NCBI RefSeq assembly: GCF_033568475.1
Contig: NC_133121.1
Span: 131,410,375 to 131,474,374, forward strand
Direction: 5' to 3'
Origin: Henckelia pumila
Lineage: Eukaryota; Streptophyta; Magnoliopsida; Lamiales; Gesneriaceae
DNA length: 64,000 nt
Below, one piece after another: positions 22,539 through 33,478 of this stretch (positions are counted from its first letter, which is position 1; each line of letters opens with the position of its first letter). The position numbers and the translations under genes were made by a program. Below the pieces are notes generated by a model that was not told the origin of the DNA, did no database searches, and saw nothing but the letters and a program-made list of their open reading frames with translations.

Positions 22539-25500
22539 TTAATAAGTCAAGTCCGGTACAATAGCTTTTGAAATAACAGCAGGAGAGGGAACTAATCTAC
22601 CCACTAGATCAGGCATAGAAACAGTCTCCCTAGCTAAAGCATGGGCAGCCTGATTCGCTGATCGTCTGGCAAAAACAAAAGTACAAGATGAAACATCTCG
22701 AGCGAGAAGTTTGCAGTCTTCTATGATGAGATTCAAGGCTGAGCAATCCAGAATAGAATTATTAAGAGCATCGATAATTGTTAACGCATCTGATTCCACG
22801 ATGATTGAAGGGAAATGAAGATCCTTTATCCAACTAAGAGCTTCACGAATGGCTAGAGCTTCAGCCAAAGCTGGATCATTACTGCCGTGGACTCTGCCGT
22901 GAATTGCTGCTAGAACAATACCATAAGAGTCTCGGACGAGACAACCGAAACCGACAAGAGGAGGATCTGGAAGGAGAGTGGCATCAACATTGCATTTGAG
23001 AACATGCTCAGGAGGTCTTTGCCATATGCAAGCACCAATCGATTGGTTTGCTCCATGATTGAGATTAAGTTGGGAATGAGCTTTTTTCCATTGTGAAAGA
23101 AGATCAAGTGCTGACCGATAGACATGAGTGGCCGAGAAGCAAATGCCATTCCAGATCACATTATTTCGGTTGAGCCAAATGTTCCACATGACTGCGGCAA
23201 CTAGTTCAATCTCCCTGGCATCCTTGGTAGCAACCAAATGATTCCACCAATCTGAAAATGATCTCGAGAAAGTTATAAAACCCCCAACGGATGAAATATT
23301 CCAGATCGATCGGGCATAAGGACAATACACTAAAACATGGAGCACGTCTTCTGGATCACGGTGGCACAGAGGGCAAGTAGGCGGAATATTAACTCGTTTG
23401 GATTGCAACGCATGTAGAGTAGGCAGACAATCTGAAAGAGCTCTCCAAACGAAATTGCGAACCTTGTTTGGCAGGTTTATCTTCCACACACGATTCCATA
23501 AAATGGTTGACGAAACGGGATGAGAATGTCTAGCACTGAGCTGAGCTTTGTACCCGCTTTTCACAGAGTAAATTCCTTTCTTATCTTCCACCCAAAGCCA
23601 CGTATCCGGAGCCGTATGTCGACTCAAGGGGATAGAGAGAATAAGATGTCGATCTCTTTCATTAAAAAGCTCGTGGATCAAATCCAGATTCCAGCTCCTA
23701 TCTTCTGAGATAATTAATTCACTCACATAATTTATGGAAGAATCGGGGGGGGCCGACCGAAGTGACAAAAGGGCTGTCAAAATCTGGAAGCCAAGGGTCG
23801 CTCCATATCTTCACTTTACAGCCTGAACCGATGCGCCATCTCACACCCTTTCGAATGATATCTTGAGTTTGCATAATGCTTCTCCAAACATAGCTCGGAT
23901 TGGCACCAATTTTAGCATCCAGAAAAGAACCAGTAGAATAATAGCGAGCTTTGAGGACCCGAGATGTTAGAGAGGAAGGATTGGCCAGGAGCTTCCAGCT
24001 TTGTTTGGACAATAAAGCCAAATTGAATTCATGGATCTTCTTGAAACCCATTCCTCCTTCTGTCTTCCTGCTAAGATTCGTCCAGCTCTTCCACCTAATT
24101 CCACCTCCATTTTGCCCAGACTTGCCCCACCAAAAGGAGTTCATCATCCTCTCCAACTCCGTACAAAGCGTTAGAGGTAGCGCGAATACACTCATTGCAT
24201 ATGAAGGGATGGCTTGGACCACAGATTTTAACAGAACTTCTTTTCCTGCTTGAGATAGAAGCTTTTGTTTCCACCCATTCATTCTGGACCATGCCTTTTC
24301 TTTAATAAATGCAAACACTTCAGATTTCTTTCTACCAATAAGAGAAGGGAGGCCTAGATAATTGCCATGGTCTGAGGTGTATCCCACCCTTAATTCAGAG
24401 CAAATTTCGTGCTTCCTCTGATTTGACACGTTCCTACTGAAGGAAATAGAAGATTTCTCAAAATTAATGATTTGGCCAGATGCTGCTTCATACTCTCGAA
24501 GACAAGTCTTAATCCGATGGCATTCTTCCATACTAGCTCTGAAGAAGAGGAAGCTATCATCCGCGAAAAAAAGATGAGAGATGGGAGGAGCAGTTCTGGC
24601 TACCTTGACTCCATGTAAATTCCCTAAGAGAACTTCATTATGCAGCAAAGAAGACAACCCTTCAGCACAGATAAGGAACAAGTATGGAGAAAGCGGATCA
24701 CCTTGACGAAGCCCACGTTGAGGAATAATTGGACCAATCTCATGTGAATTGTTGACCACTGTATATCTGACAGTAGACACGCAAAGCATTACCAACTGAA
24801 TGAATTTACTAGGAAATCCCAATTTAGCCAACATATTTCTGAGTAATTGCCATTCTACTCTGTCAAAAGCTTTAGACATATCCAGTTTGAGCGCTGCTTC
24901 GCCTATTTTACCTTGAGTCTTGCGCTTTAGATAATGACCAATTTCGAAGGCAATAATAACATTGTCGGTTATAAATCTCCCAGACGAGAAAGCACTTTGA
25001 GGCTCGGATATGATCGAGTTAATCACACGTTTCAAGCGATTAGCTAAAACTTTAGAGATAATCTTGTAAATGACATTACATAAAGAAATAGGCCGCAAAT
25101 CAGTGATCTTAACAGGCTTTTTCTTCTTAGGAATCAGCACTATAGTAGTGTCATTAAGATTATCTGGAAAATAGCAATTGTTCAGAAAATCCAAACAAGA
25201 GGCAGTGACATGCTCACCCGTGATATCCCAAAATTTCTGGAAGAACCCAGGATTCATACCGTCAGGGCCAGGCGATTTATCAGGGTGCATTGAGTGAAGA
25301 GCAGCATGAACTTCCGACTCATCAAAGGGCTGAATTAATGAATGGCACTGATCTGCATTGAGGCGACTAGGCACTGAAGATAAAAGGTGATGGTCAGCGC
25401 AACCACTAGTTGTAAACAAACCTTGAAAGTAGGAGAGGATGAGCTCTGAAAGTCCATCACCCCAAGAACACACTTTGCCCTGATCATCTTCTAGTTGCTT

Positions 25501-26604
25501 TAAGGTGTTCTTCCTGCGTCTAGAAGAGGCATAATAGTGGAAAAGTTTAGTATTTGCATCACCCGCTTGTAGCCAAAATATTTTAGAGCGTTGCTTCCAA
25601 AAAATTTCTTCTTGAGCAAGAAGAGAGTGCAGCCTGGATTTTGCATCGGCAATTCGCTGGTCGGCATCGACAAATCTCCTTCTTTTCAAGAGCTCTAATT
25701 GAGCCCGACACTGATCAATTTTAGCCTTAAACTTAAGCCTCAAATTTTCCCCCCATCTATGAAGATCAATCCCACAATTAGCGATGCGACGTTGGATGCT
25801 TGATCCAAACTCAATATCCCAGCCATTTTGGACCACTGTCCGACACTCAGGATCTAAAAGCCAAGAATTTTCAAATCGGAATTTGCGATGTCGAACATGA
25901 GAGATTGTCTCTGGTGTAAGAAATAAAGCATTATGATCCGAACTAGCTACCTCGATGTTACGAACCTCCGCTGCGTTAAATAAATCAAACCATCGAGAAT
26001 TTGCCATAGCTCTATCAAGGCGCTCTTCAACAAAATGCGGCGTGCCTCTGCTCTTTTCCCAAGTGAATAAATGCCCTTTCATTCCTAAGTCAATTAACCC
26101 ACAATCAGCTACAGTCTCTCTAAAACCATCAATAAGAGAGGGTGGATGAGGAAGACGACCTCTTTTCTCTGATTGAGATAAAAGATCGTTAAAATCTCCG
26201 ATGCAACACCAAGGAAGGGAAGAGCGATGCGAGAGAGTACGAAGTAAAGTCCAAGATTGTTGTCTACGGCTACGCTCCGGGAAGCCATAAAAGCAGGATA
26301 ACCTCCAATCTTCTCTTCCAGTAGAAGAGACAATGACGTCAATAAAATTGGCTGAGTAGGCTAGAAGCTTGACCAAAGACTGATCATGCCAAAAGAGAGC
26401 TAGACCACCTCCATTATTAAAACCAGGGACCATGAACAGACCCTCAAAACCCAGCTGAGATTTAATCCTCTCTACTTTCTGCTTGTTAATTTTTAGCTCC
26501 ATTAAGAAAATCAAATTAGGCTTAAACTTGGATACAAGACCCAAGAGCTCCTGAACTGTTCGTGGGCTGCCCAGCCCACGACAGTTCCAACTTAAGATAT
26601 TCAT
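22539..26604 (-). pseudogene. LINE ORF2: endonuclease, reverse transcriptase, RNase H, one frameshift
   Basis: From 26604 a 961-residue frame starts MNILSWNCRGLGSPRT, the apurinic-type endonuclease, followed by the reverse transcriptase with GPDGMNPGFFQKFW and the catalytic FADD (FADDSFLFF). The frame is lost near 23745-23752, a run of eight G (C on the coding strand). The remaining part continues in another frame to 22539: a zf-RVT segment (WKINLPNKVRNFVWR, CPLCHRDPEDVLHVLVYC) and a plant-type RNase H (CNVDAT, AEALAIREAL, VESDA, NQAAHALAR). A single slip in the homopolymer would explain the break, so the copy is recent but probably inactive unless the run is a sequencing or consensus error. 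Confidence 0.88.
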
Positions 26605-27605
26605 AATTCTCGGCGGGCCTGGGAACCAGGGCCCGCCACTTCCAAGTTTTTTGAGTCCACTCTTGACAAAATAAAAGTTGGGCTTGAAGGCCCAATAAGT
26701 GAAAGGCTTCCTTCAACACTATCATCCACACGTCGACGCTTAGAGTCTAAAATAATTAGACCATCCCGATTATTGTAATCAGGTGGGACCATGAGATCTT
26801 CTACAGAGATTAAACTTTTGCCCCTCACATCAGTCTCATCTTCACCCATACCTTTCTTTGCTTCTGCAGTAACAATAGAGTATTGGGAAGGGTGCTCATC
26901 ATGAGAGAAACTAGTAGGATGTTGACCTGAACAATCCATCATCCGGCTTTCCGATCCCAAATTCCGATCACTGGCAGTTGCTTGATGAGTTTCAGATCGA
27001 AGCCACCTCTCTCCTAACTCGAAGTTCGATTTTCTGTTTGGTGCTCTTAACCAGATACCAAAGAGCTTTTCCACTGATTTATCTGGGTAGTCGAAAAATC
27101 TTTCGCAAAATTTTTCGGAGTGCCCAAGAAGACCGCAAAAAAAACAGAAAGTTGGTAGTTTTTCATATTTGAAATTTGCCCAGCACCATTCCTCACCTGC
27201 TTTCTTGATTTTTATCTTCCTTTTGAGGGGCTTTCGAACATCCAGAGAGACCCGGATGCGCATGTACGAACGCCAGACTCCGGTGAAGTTATTCGGATCA
27301 GCTTCCATGTATGTTCCAATGAAATTGCCAACATCATTTGCCACTTTTTCCGACATGAATCCAGATGGGAGATCATAGACTTGCACCCAAAAGGAAACAT
27401 GGAATAGAGGAACTTGTTGTGGCTGCATTCCAAACTCCAGATTAGCCATCACTAGAATATGCTGATCAAAGCTCCATGGGCCATCTCTAGTAACTCGGAG
27501 TAAATCTAGCTCATGGTAGAATTGAAATAGGTACAAGTTAGGTCCTAGAGTCTTGATACAGACTCCCTTCACTGGACGCCATATAGAAGCTAGAGTGTTC
27601 TTCAT
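26601..27605 (-). CDS. LINE ORF1, DUF4283 and zinc-knuckle protein
   Basis: A frame of 334 residues from the first in-frame Met. Residues 1-100 match the DUF4283 fold found in plant LINE ORF1 (KNTLASIWRPVKGV, DGPWSFDQHILV, VQVYDLPSGF). A CCHC knuckle (CFFCGLLGHSEKFC) lies near residues 153-166, then a charged tail. It acts as the RNA-binding nucleoprotein of the element. The start is probably not native, because homologous sequence continues upstream of the Met to the truncation point. Its TGA stop overlaps the ORF2 start as ATGA (26604-26601), suggesting coupled re-initiation. Confidence 0.85.
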   Translation of the reverse strand: MKNTLASIWRPVKGVCIKTLGPNLYLFQFYHELDLLRVTRDGPWSFDQHILVMANLEFGMQPQQVPLFHVSFWVQVYDLPSGFMSEKVANDVGNFIGTYMEADPNNFTGVWRSYMRIRVSLDVRKPLKRKIKIKKAGEEWCWANFKYEKLPTFCFFCGLLGHSEKFCERFFDYPDKSVEKLFGIWLRAPNRKSNFELGERWLRSETHQATASDRNLGSESRMMDCSGQHPTSFSHDEHPSQYSIVTAEAKKGMGEDETDVRGKSLISVEDLMVPPDYNNRDGLIILDSKRRRVDDSVEGSLSLIGPSSPTFILSRVDSKNLEVAGPGSQARREL

Positions 27606-28045
27606 AGCGATAAAGTTGAGGGATTTATTCGTTTGAAGTTAAAGATGAGATAATAATATGAAAATAAAGTAATAAAAATAAATAAAAATGATTGTTAGTG
27701 TTTAAAAATTAAAACTCTCTGGACGTACACCTAGTAGAAAGTACCGTAAAATGGGGAAAAAAACTTGAAAACTCAAGTCCAACTCTAATTCCACGTGTTA
27801 CACTCCAAGAAGCTTATCTAGCTTCAAAAATCGGTTAAAAAATCGAAAGTAAGAAAAAACAAATTATTTCGCAATCTGAAGAAGGTTTTTCTGTTTGCAT
27901 AATCATATAAACTTTAGAGCATACTTGATTTCTTAGTTTAACCAATTCAATATCGAAAGTAATGCACCAGATTCGACATTTCTGTACGAGTATCCTTGAC
28001 ATAAATTGCAAGGGAGGAATTAATCCATTGCCATAGGATCGATTG

Positions 28046-30054
28046 CTATGCAGAACCATTCCCTTGATCTTCACTACCGTTTTCTTCTCCGACCGTGGAA
28101 GTAAAATTACGCCTTTCATCAGATGTTGCAGTAATAACCGGAATCCAAACATCGGCCGTGCTGCTTAAGAGATTCTTGACCTGTGGGTCTGAAGCAATTG
28201 CTGAGGATATCATCTCATCCACATCGTCTAGTTTCGCTGATAATTTGTCCAACTCCTCTGCTATCTCCATCTGAATGGATAACTCAGATTGAATAACGAC
28301 TTATCATGTATCACAGAACGTTGAATGGATTAAAAAAAAAAATTCTGCAACTGATCTTGAACTACCTCATTAAGATGTTTAGCCGATTTGGGAGGAACTT
28401 TCCTAATCTCCAATCCCAGGGATTCGATCTTGGCACGCAGCTCGACTTCTTCTTGATTGGTTAACGATTCTACCTAAAAATATTAAGGTGAATATGAAAA
28501 ACGACCAAATTAAAATTTAACATACATACATAAGAGAGAAGAACATGTGAGATGCGAAAAATAGATTCCAAGAGAAAGAGAGGGCCTAATTTAGATTCAT
28601 CGGAAACTAAGGAAGCTGATTTAAGTTAATTGGAGATTGACGAGAGTTTTTAATTACAAACAGAGCACAATACAAATGAGGCCCAAACATTTCCGGGTTA
28701 GGTCCTATACGGATTATATTTCACCCATTTTAATTAATTTCATATTGACTGAGGCCAAGCAGGACTCGATTTACAATCAACATCACATATGGCACTACAA
28801 ATGAATTGCACATAGACACCAGTTCCTGAGCATAGTACTCCTTCAAAGAAGGCAAATGAGAACCAGTTTGCACTGTACTCATCTTGACTGTACTTTATTT
28901 ATGTAAGCATATCGATCTACATACATTATAAAACCATATGCATCAATTTTTTTAAAACTGTAGTAATGTATGCATTAAATTTAGGATCTTTTGAACTCAA
29001 CATTTATTCTTCGATCTAGTTCTTCTTTAAGAGAGAAGCATAGTGGACCTATTCTATACATAAACCAGTTCCCAGAAAAGATCAAGATTGCATAAAACTC
29101 ATTTCAATTTCATTTTGCAAACCAAATCCATAAACTAGGTTTGCATCACACATCATGCATGGAAGACAACAACAACTTTCATCATTTCAAATAATATGAG
29201 TCTCATATCTTAGAGGGCCTCTCTAAGCACATGGCATCATCCGACGCACGTGGAAGCCCCAGTCCTTGTAACAGAAATCTGCTCTACTCTTTTAGAGCCA
29301 ATTTAGAAACTAGTAATCACAACATGACAAGAAACAAAAATATTTATGCACATCAGCTTTCTCTGTACACTGCCGTCAACTTATAATGTAAATCACCAGA
29401 GTTAGGTTTTCTCTAGTCTTGCAAACAGAATATAATCATTAACTTTGATCGATGCCACAAATTAGAAGTAATATATCTTAAAAATCAACTCTTTGTACCA
29501 TGAATACAACAAAAATGATGAAATTTCGAAGGAAATAATCTACAAAAGGCAATATCTAAATAAAAAAAAAGACAAATACAATATACCGTAAAACACAAAG
29601 TAATTTCGTGCATCAGTTTACGTCGCATTACACCAAAATTCACGTATAAATCACCATAAAAAATAAGAGCTGTACCAGTATGAGTTTATCTGCTAATTTT
29701 CTCAACTCAATAAAATATTGACATTGACATGGATATATTGGATCAAGATTAACAAAATTCCGCCTGAAACTACCCCATTATACAGATCCCGCAGCTAAAT
29801 ATCCTTCAAACAACAGAATTAATCAAAATGATGTCCCCGATCATCAATCCAATCTAGTCCAATGATCTTAAGCATCCTTAATCGGAGACCTAAAACCGAA
29901 ACGAAAAGGCAAAAGCGCGCACACAGAAATAATCACAAACATGTTCCACATAAATTTCGGATTCGTGCACCTGCTGAAGAAGATTGGAGAGCAGGCCAAA
30001 CAGCTGGGCGTCGGCCGCGACCTCCGGCGGCGTTGTTCTTCCATTTTCCGTCAT
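28046..30054 (-). CDS. Conserved small coiled-coil protein, function unknown
   Basis: Three exons with phase-0 GT-AG junctions: 30054-29971, 28473-28366 and 28270-28046, giving 138 residues. The protein starts MTENGRTTPPEVAADAQLF and reads GLLSNLLQQ-VESLTNQEEVELRAKIESL, then KVPPKSAKHLNE, then MEIAEELDKLSAKLDDVDEM, then ASDPQVKNLLSSTADVWIPV and a low-complexity tail. Residues about 20-95 have heptad-like spacing and are acidic and helical, suggesting a coiled-coil subunit of a larger complex. I recognise it as a conserved plant protein type but cannot name it. The first intron is about 1.5 kb. No signal peptide or membrane segment is visible. The upstream region is shortened by a copia element whose edge lies about 225 bases before the start codon. 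Confidence 0.75.
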
Positions 30055-30274
30055 TACTCTTCCGATGATTAAAAAAAACACGATCTTAGATACGTGAATT
30101 CAGTACTGTTCTCAGATGATAGCGGCGCTTTTCCTAACAGCTGGCTCTAAAATTAGTAGATTATACTAATATAATTCGACTTTATAAAATATAAAATATT
30201 TAAATAACTTGATTCGTCTTTAAGGTTGGTTCGGACAAATATTTTACAAAACACTTTTGAAAAACAAAAATGTA
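30055..30274. promoter_or_regulatory. Remaining proximal promoter of the small coiled-coil gene
   Basis: About 220 bases lie between the start codon at 30054 and the copia target duplication at 30275. A GGCGCTTTTCC word at about 30123 is plant-promoter-like. The original distal promoter would now lie beyond 37816, after the element. Confidence 0.4.
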
Positions 30275-30279
30275 GTTAT

Positions 30280-30517
30280 TGTTGAAAATATATTATATTA
30301 TATTAGAATTATTGAAAATTGAGTTGTATTATTTTGAAAATTAGTGTGTGATGATGTAGATGATGATGATTTAATTTTTGAACTAATCTCTCATTGAGAT
30401 CTATAAATAGGTCTTTTCATTTGTGTAGAAAAACACAATTTGAGAGAATAAATTTAAAGTGTGGAGTTTGAGAATATTTGGAGTTTTTGAGTTTTATAAA
30501 TTTTACTTTTCACAACA
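30280..30517 (+). repeat. 5' LTR of the copia element
   Basis: Starts TGTTGAAAATA and ends TTTTCACAACA. A CTATAAATAGG TATA box at about 30400 would drive the element. The primer-binding region follows directly (CGTTATCAGCACG), which is not the plain initiator-Met 3'-end complement seen in the gypsy elements of this window. Confidence 0.9.
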
Positions 30518-32138
30518 CGTTATCAGCACGATCGCTCGAAGGTTCTCTATATTTTCCGACGCTCCAAAATACAAGAAAAAGTCAAAAATATTCAACAAGT
30601 AAGAATTTTTATTTTACTGTTTATATATTTTTATTGTGTATATATTAATATATAATATCATGTTATGAAAAAATAAGTTTTTTTTATCAAAACTTGTTAT
30701 AAATCCTGGGAGGATGTTAAGACGAAATCCCACACTTCCGGTAAGGGATACGACAAGTATAAAAGCCTCTAAGGTTTTTAAACAATAACGTGATATATAT
30801 TTATTATGTATATATATTAACTATATTAATATATAATTTCATGTTATTATATAAAAGGTTGTCTATGACACTGACCTTATAATAACGTGATATGATATAT
30901 ATTATTATGTATTTATATACTAACCATATTTGTATAATCTCATGTTATTATATAAAAGGTTGTCTACGACATCGACCTTATAATAATGTGATATGATATA
31001 CATAATTATTTAATTATGATTATCATTATATGCATTGCATCATTATCACGAATTTTTATTCAACACATAATCATTTTTTCTTACCCTCAACGGTCACAAA
31101 CGGTAACAAACGGCTAAATTTTTGCCCTATAAATATGTTCACTCAAACTCATTTTCAATCACACCAAATTCACTCTTTCTCTCAAAATATTTTCTCCTCG
31201 GTTTTTTTTTCGAAAAAGAAGAAGATGGAGTTTTTGACCTTTCTAAGGCTATTTTTCATAACGACTATGATCATCATGCTCACGAGTTTTGTACTCACCG
31301 GCGATTTTTCACCACAGATTTTTTATCTATTTATATACGCACTTGTAATTTTCGTCCTTCCATTATTTTGTATTATCATACTAATAGAAATTAACTAATA
31401 AAATGCATTGTTATTTTTCTAGTACCACCATGTCAAATTTGGCAAAGCTTGAATTCGTTGCACTCGATATCACTGGAAAAAATTATATGCCATGGACTCT
31501 TGATGTTGAGATGCATCTTGAGTCATTGGGTCTAAGTGAAAGCATCAAAGAAAATAATATATCAACCTCACAAGATAAAGCAAAAACTATGATTTTCTTG
31601 CGCCGACATCTTGATGAAGGGTTGAAATGTGAGTATCTCACAGAAAAAGACCCAATGACTTTATGGAAAGGGCTGAAAGAAAGATTTGAGCATATAAGGG
31701 AAGTGATACTTCCGACCGCCCGTGATGAATGAAATACGTTGAGATTCCAAGACTTTAAAAAAGTCAGTGATTATAATTCTGCGATGTATCGAATAGTCTC
31801 GCAATTAAAATTCTGTGGACTTGAAGTTACAGAGATGGAAATGCTTGAGAAAACATTTTCCACTTTTCACGCATCGAATATAACTCTACAACAACAGTAT
31901 AGAGTGTGGATTTTCGAGATATTCCGAACTAATCGCATGTCTTCTTGTGGCGAAAAAGAACAACGAATTGTTAGTAAGAAATCATCAATCCCGACCCACT
32001 GGATCAACGGCATTTCCTGAAGCAAATGTCGTAATGAAAAATGAAAACCAAAATCAAAGGAATAGACCAGATTTTGGTCGTGGACGAGGTTGAGGACGTG
32101 GGCGTGGACGTGGACGTAGAAATGACCGTGGTCGTGGA

Positions 32139-33478
32139 TGTAGTGACCCTTACCCGAATCACCTACTAAACAGAACTTATGCATGCAAGTAACTTAATTA
32201 AACAGATATCAGAATAAAACTGCGGAATTCAATAACATTATACAATCCCAAGAATAGGAATCTGTAATTATCCAATAATATACAACCAAATCGAATAGCT
32301 GTATAAACCCAAACAACAGTAATAAAACCTAGACGAAGCTCCAGCTGGCCAACCACTGACTAGCCCCTCCTGGATCCACCCTCCTCGTCCAATCGCAAAC
32401 CTGCCCCATGGAATAGGGTGTCCAGAAAATACAGAGTACGAGACGTGAGCATAAAACGCTCAGTGCGAGAGTATGAGTATACATGCATGCAAAGTGAACT
32501 TCCTATAGACTCGAGGTCAAGGATCAGATAACAGAGACAGACCGGGCCCTGGTATGTAGCACGCTGTGCCGTCGCTTCAGGAGGTGGCTCCCATACCGAG
32601 ATAACCGTGGAAACGCCGGACCCAAATCGATGGAAGTCCATCCACTAACAGGATAGGGTACAACCCTACTAACAGACATCTTGAAGGAGATACATCAAGA
32701 TGCAAATGAATGCAGCATAATATCATGGCATATAAATCATGCGGTCACATAATACATGCATACTCAGTCAGGATATCTCGAACAGTACTTTCGTACCTCA
32801 ATACAGTGCAAGCTCTACCAACTCTAGGTCCACGCCTATAGTCTGCTCTATACTGCCAAATGATACTACTATCATTAAAGTGCTCTAAAAGCCTTAACTA
32901 AACTATTGCATACTCCTAAATATTTATAGGAAGCAAAAGCTATACCTTCGTCCGTCGTTAGCCCTTTGATGTCGATGCCTCCAGAACTTGGGCACAACTC
33001 CGCTACGACTACCGAACGCCTCGCCAACCTCCGGACCAAGCCTAAGAAGACTAGAACAGCTCCAAAAGGACTAGAAAGGAAAGGAGAACTCGGAATTGGC
33101 AAATGAAAGTGAAGTCTCGGCCTTCTATTTATAGACAACGATCGGAACTTCCGATCCTTGATCGAAACGTCCGAACCTCGATCGGAACGTCCGATCCTGC
33201 CATCGGAGCTTCCGAAGATCCTGATCTGCCACGTGTCAAAATATCACTTGTTGACTCCGGATAGGGGTGATCGGAGCCTCCGGTCCTGATCGGAGCTTCC
33301 GATCCAACCACACGTCATGCCTGACGTAATAACATCGGTGCCTCCGATCGCTCATCGGAGCTTCCGATCCTGTTCGAAGCTTCCGATTGTGCCTTCGGAG
33401 CTTCCGATCCGTCCGATACCTAATTCAATTAATTAGCATTAATCCTTTAATTACTCAATTAGGGCACGGGCTACTACA
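32139..33478 (-). repeat. Solo gypsy LTR nested in the copia gag
   Basis: A 1340-bp segment TGTAGTGACCC...GGGCTACTACA with flanking 5-bp duplication GTGGA (32134-32138 and 33479-33483). It shares its start, end and interior landmarks (GGAATAGGGTGTCC, TACCTTCGTCCGTCG, AGCCCTTTGA, the GATCGGAGCTTCCGATC cluster) with the 1.3-kb LTRs of the gypsy element at 51431-58759, but is well diverged, so it is a sister family. Orientation is assigned by that similarity. The internal region was lost by LTR-LTR recombination. It must be younger than the copia host copy. Confidence 0.85.

Larger units (their letters stand above)
22501..27640 (-). mobile_element. L1-type LINE, 5'-truncated
   Basis: A minus-strand non-LTR retrotransposon of about 5.1 kb ending in a poly(A) tail, seen as 20 or so T residues at 22501-22521 on the plus strand. 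ORF1 (Gag-like) and ORF2 (endonuclease, reverse transcriptase, RNase H) are in the usual order. The 5' end falls inside ORF1 coding sequence: sequence before the first Met still reads TNKSLNFIA, the usual lead-in of these proteins, and then stops. So it was truncated at insertion. No convincing target-site duplication was found by eye next to the tail. It lies between the citrate synthase 3' end and the 3' end of the small gene at 28046. Confidence 0.9.

Noticed and set aside
22480-27660. Target-site duplication for the LINE
   Set aside because: No convincing matching word was found by eye between the sequence next to the poly(A) tail and the 5' junction.
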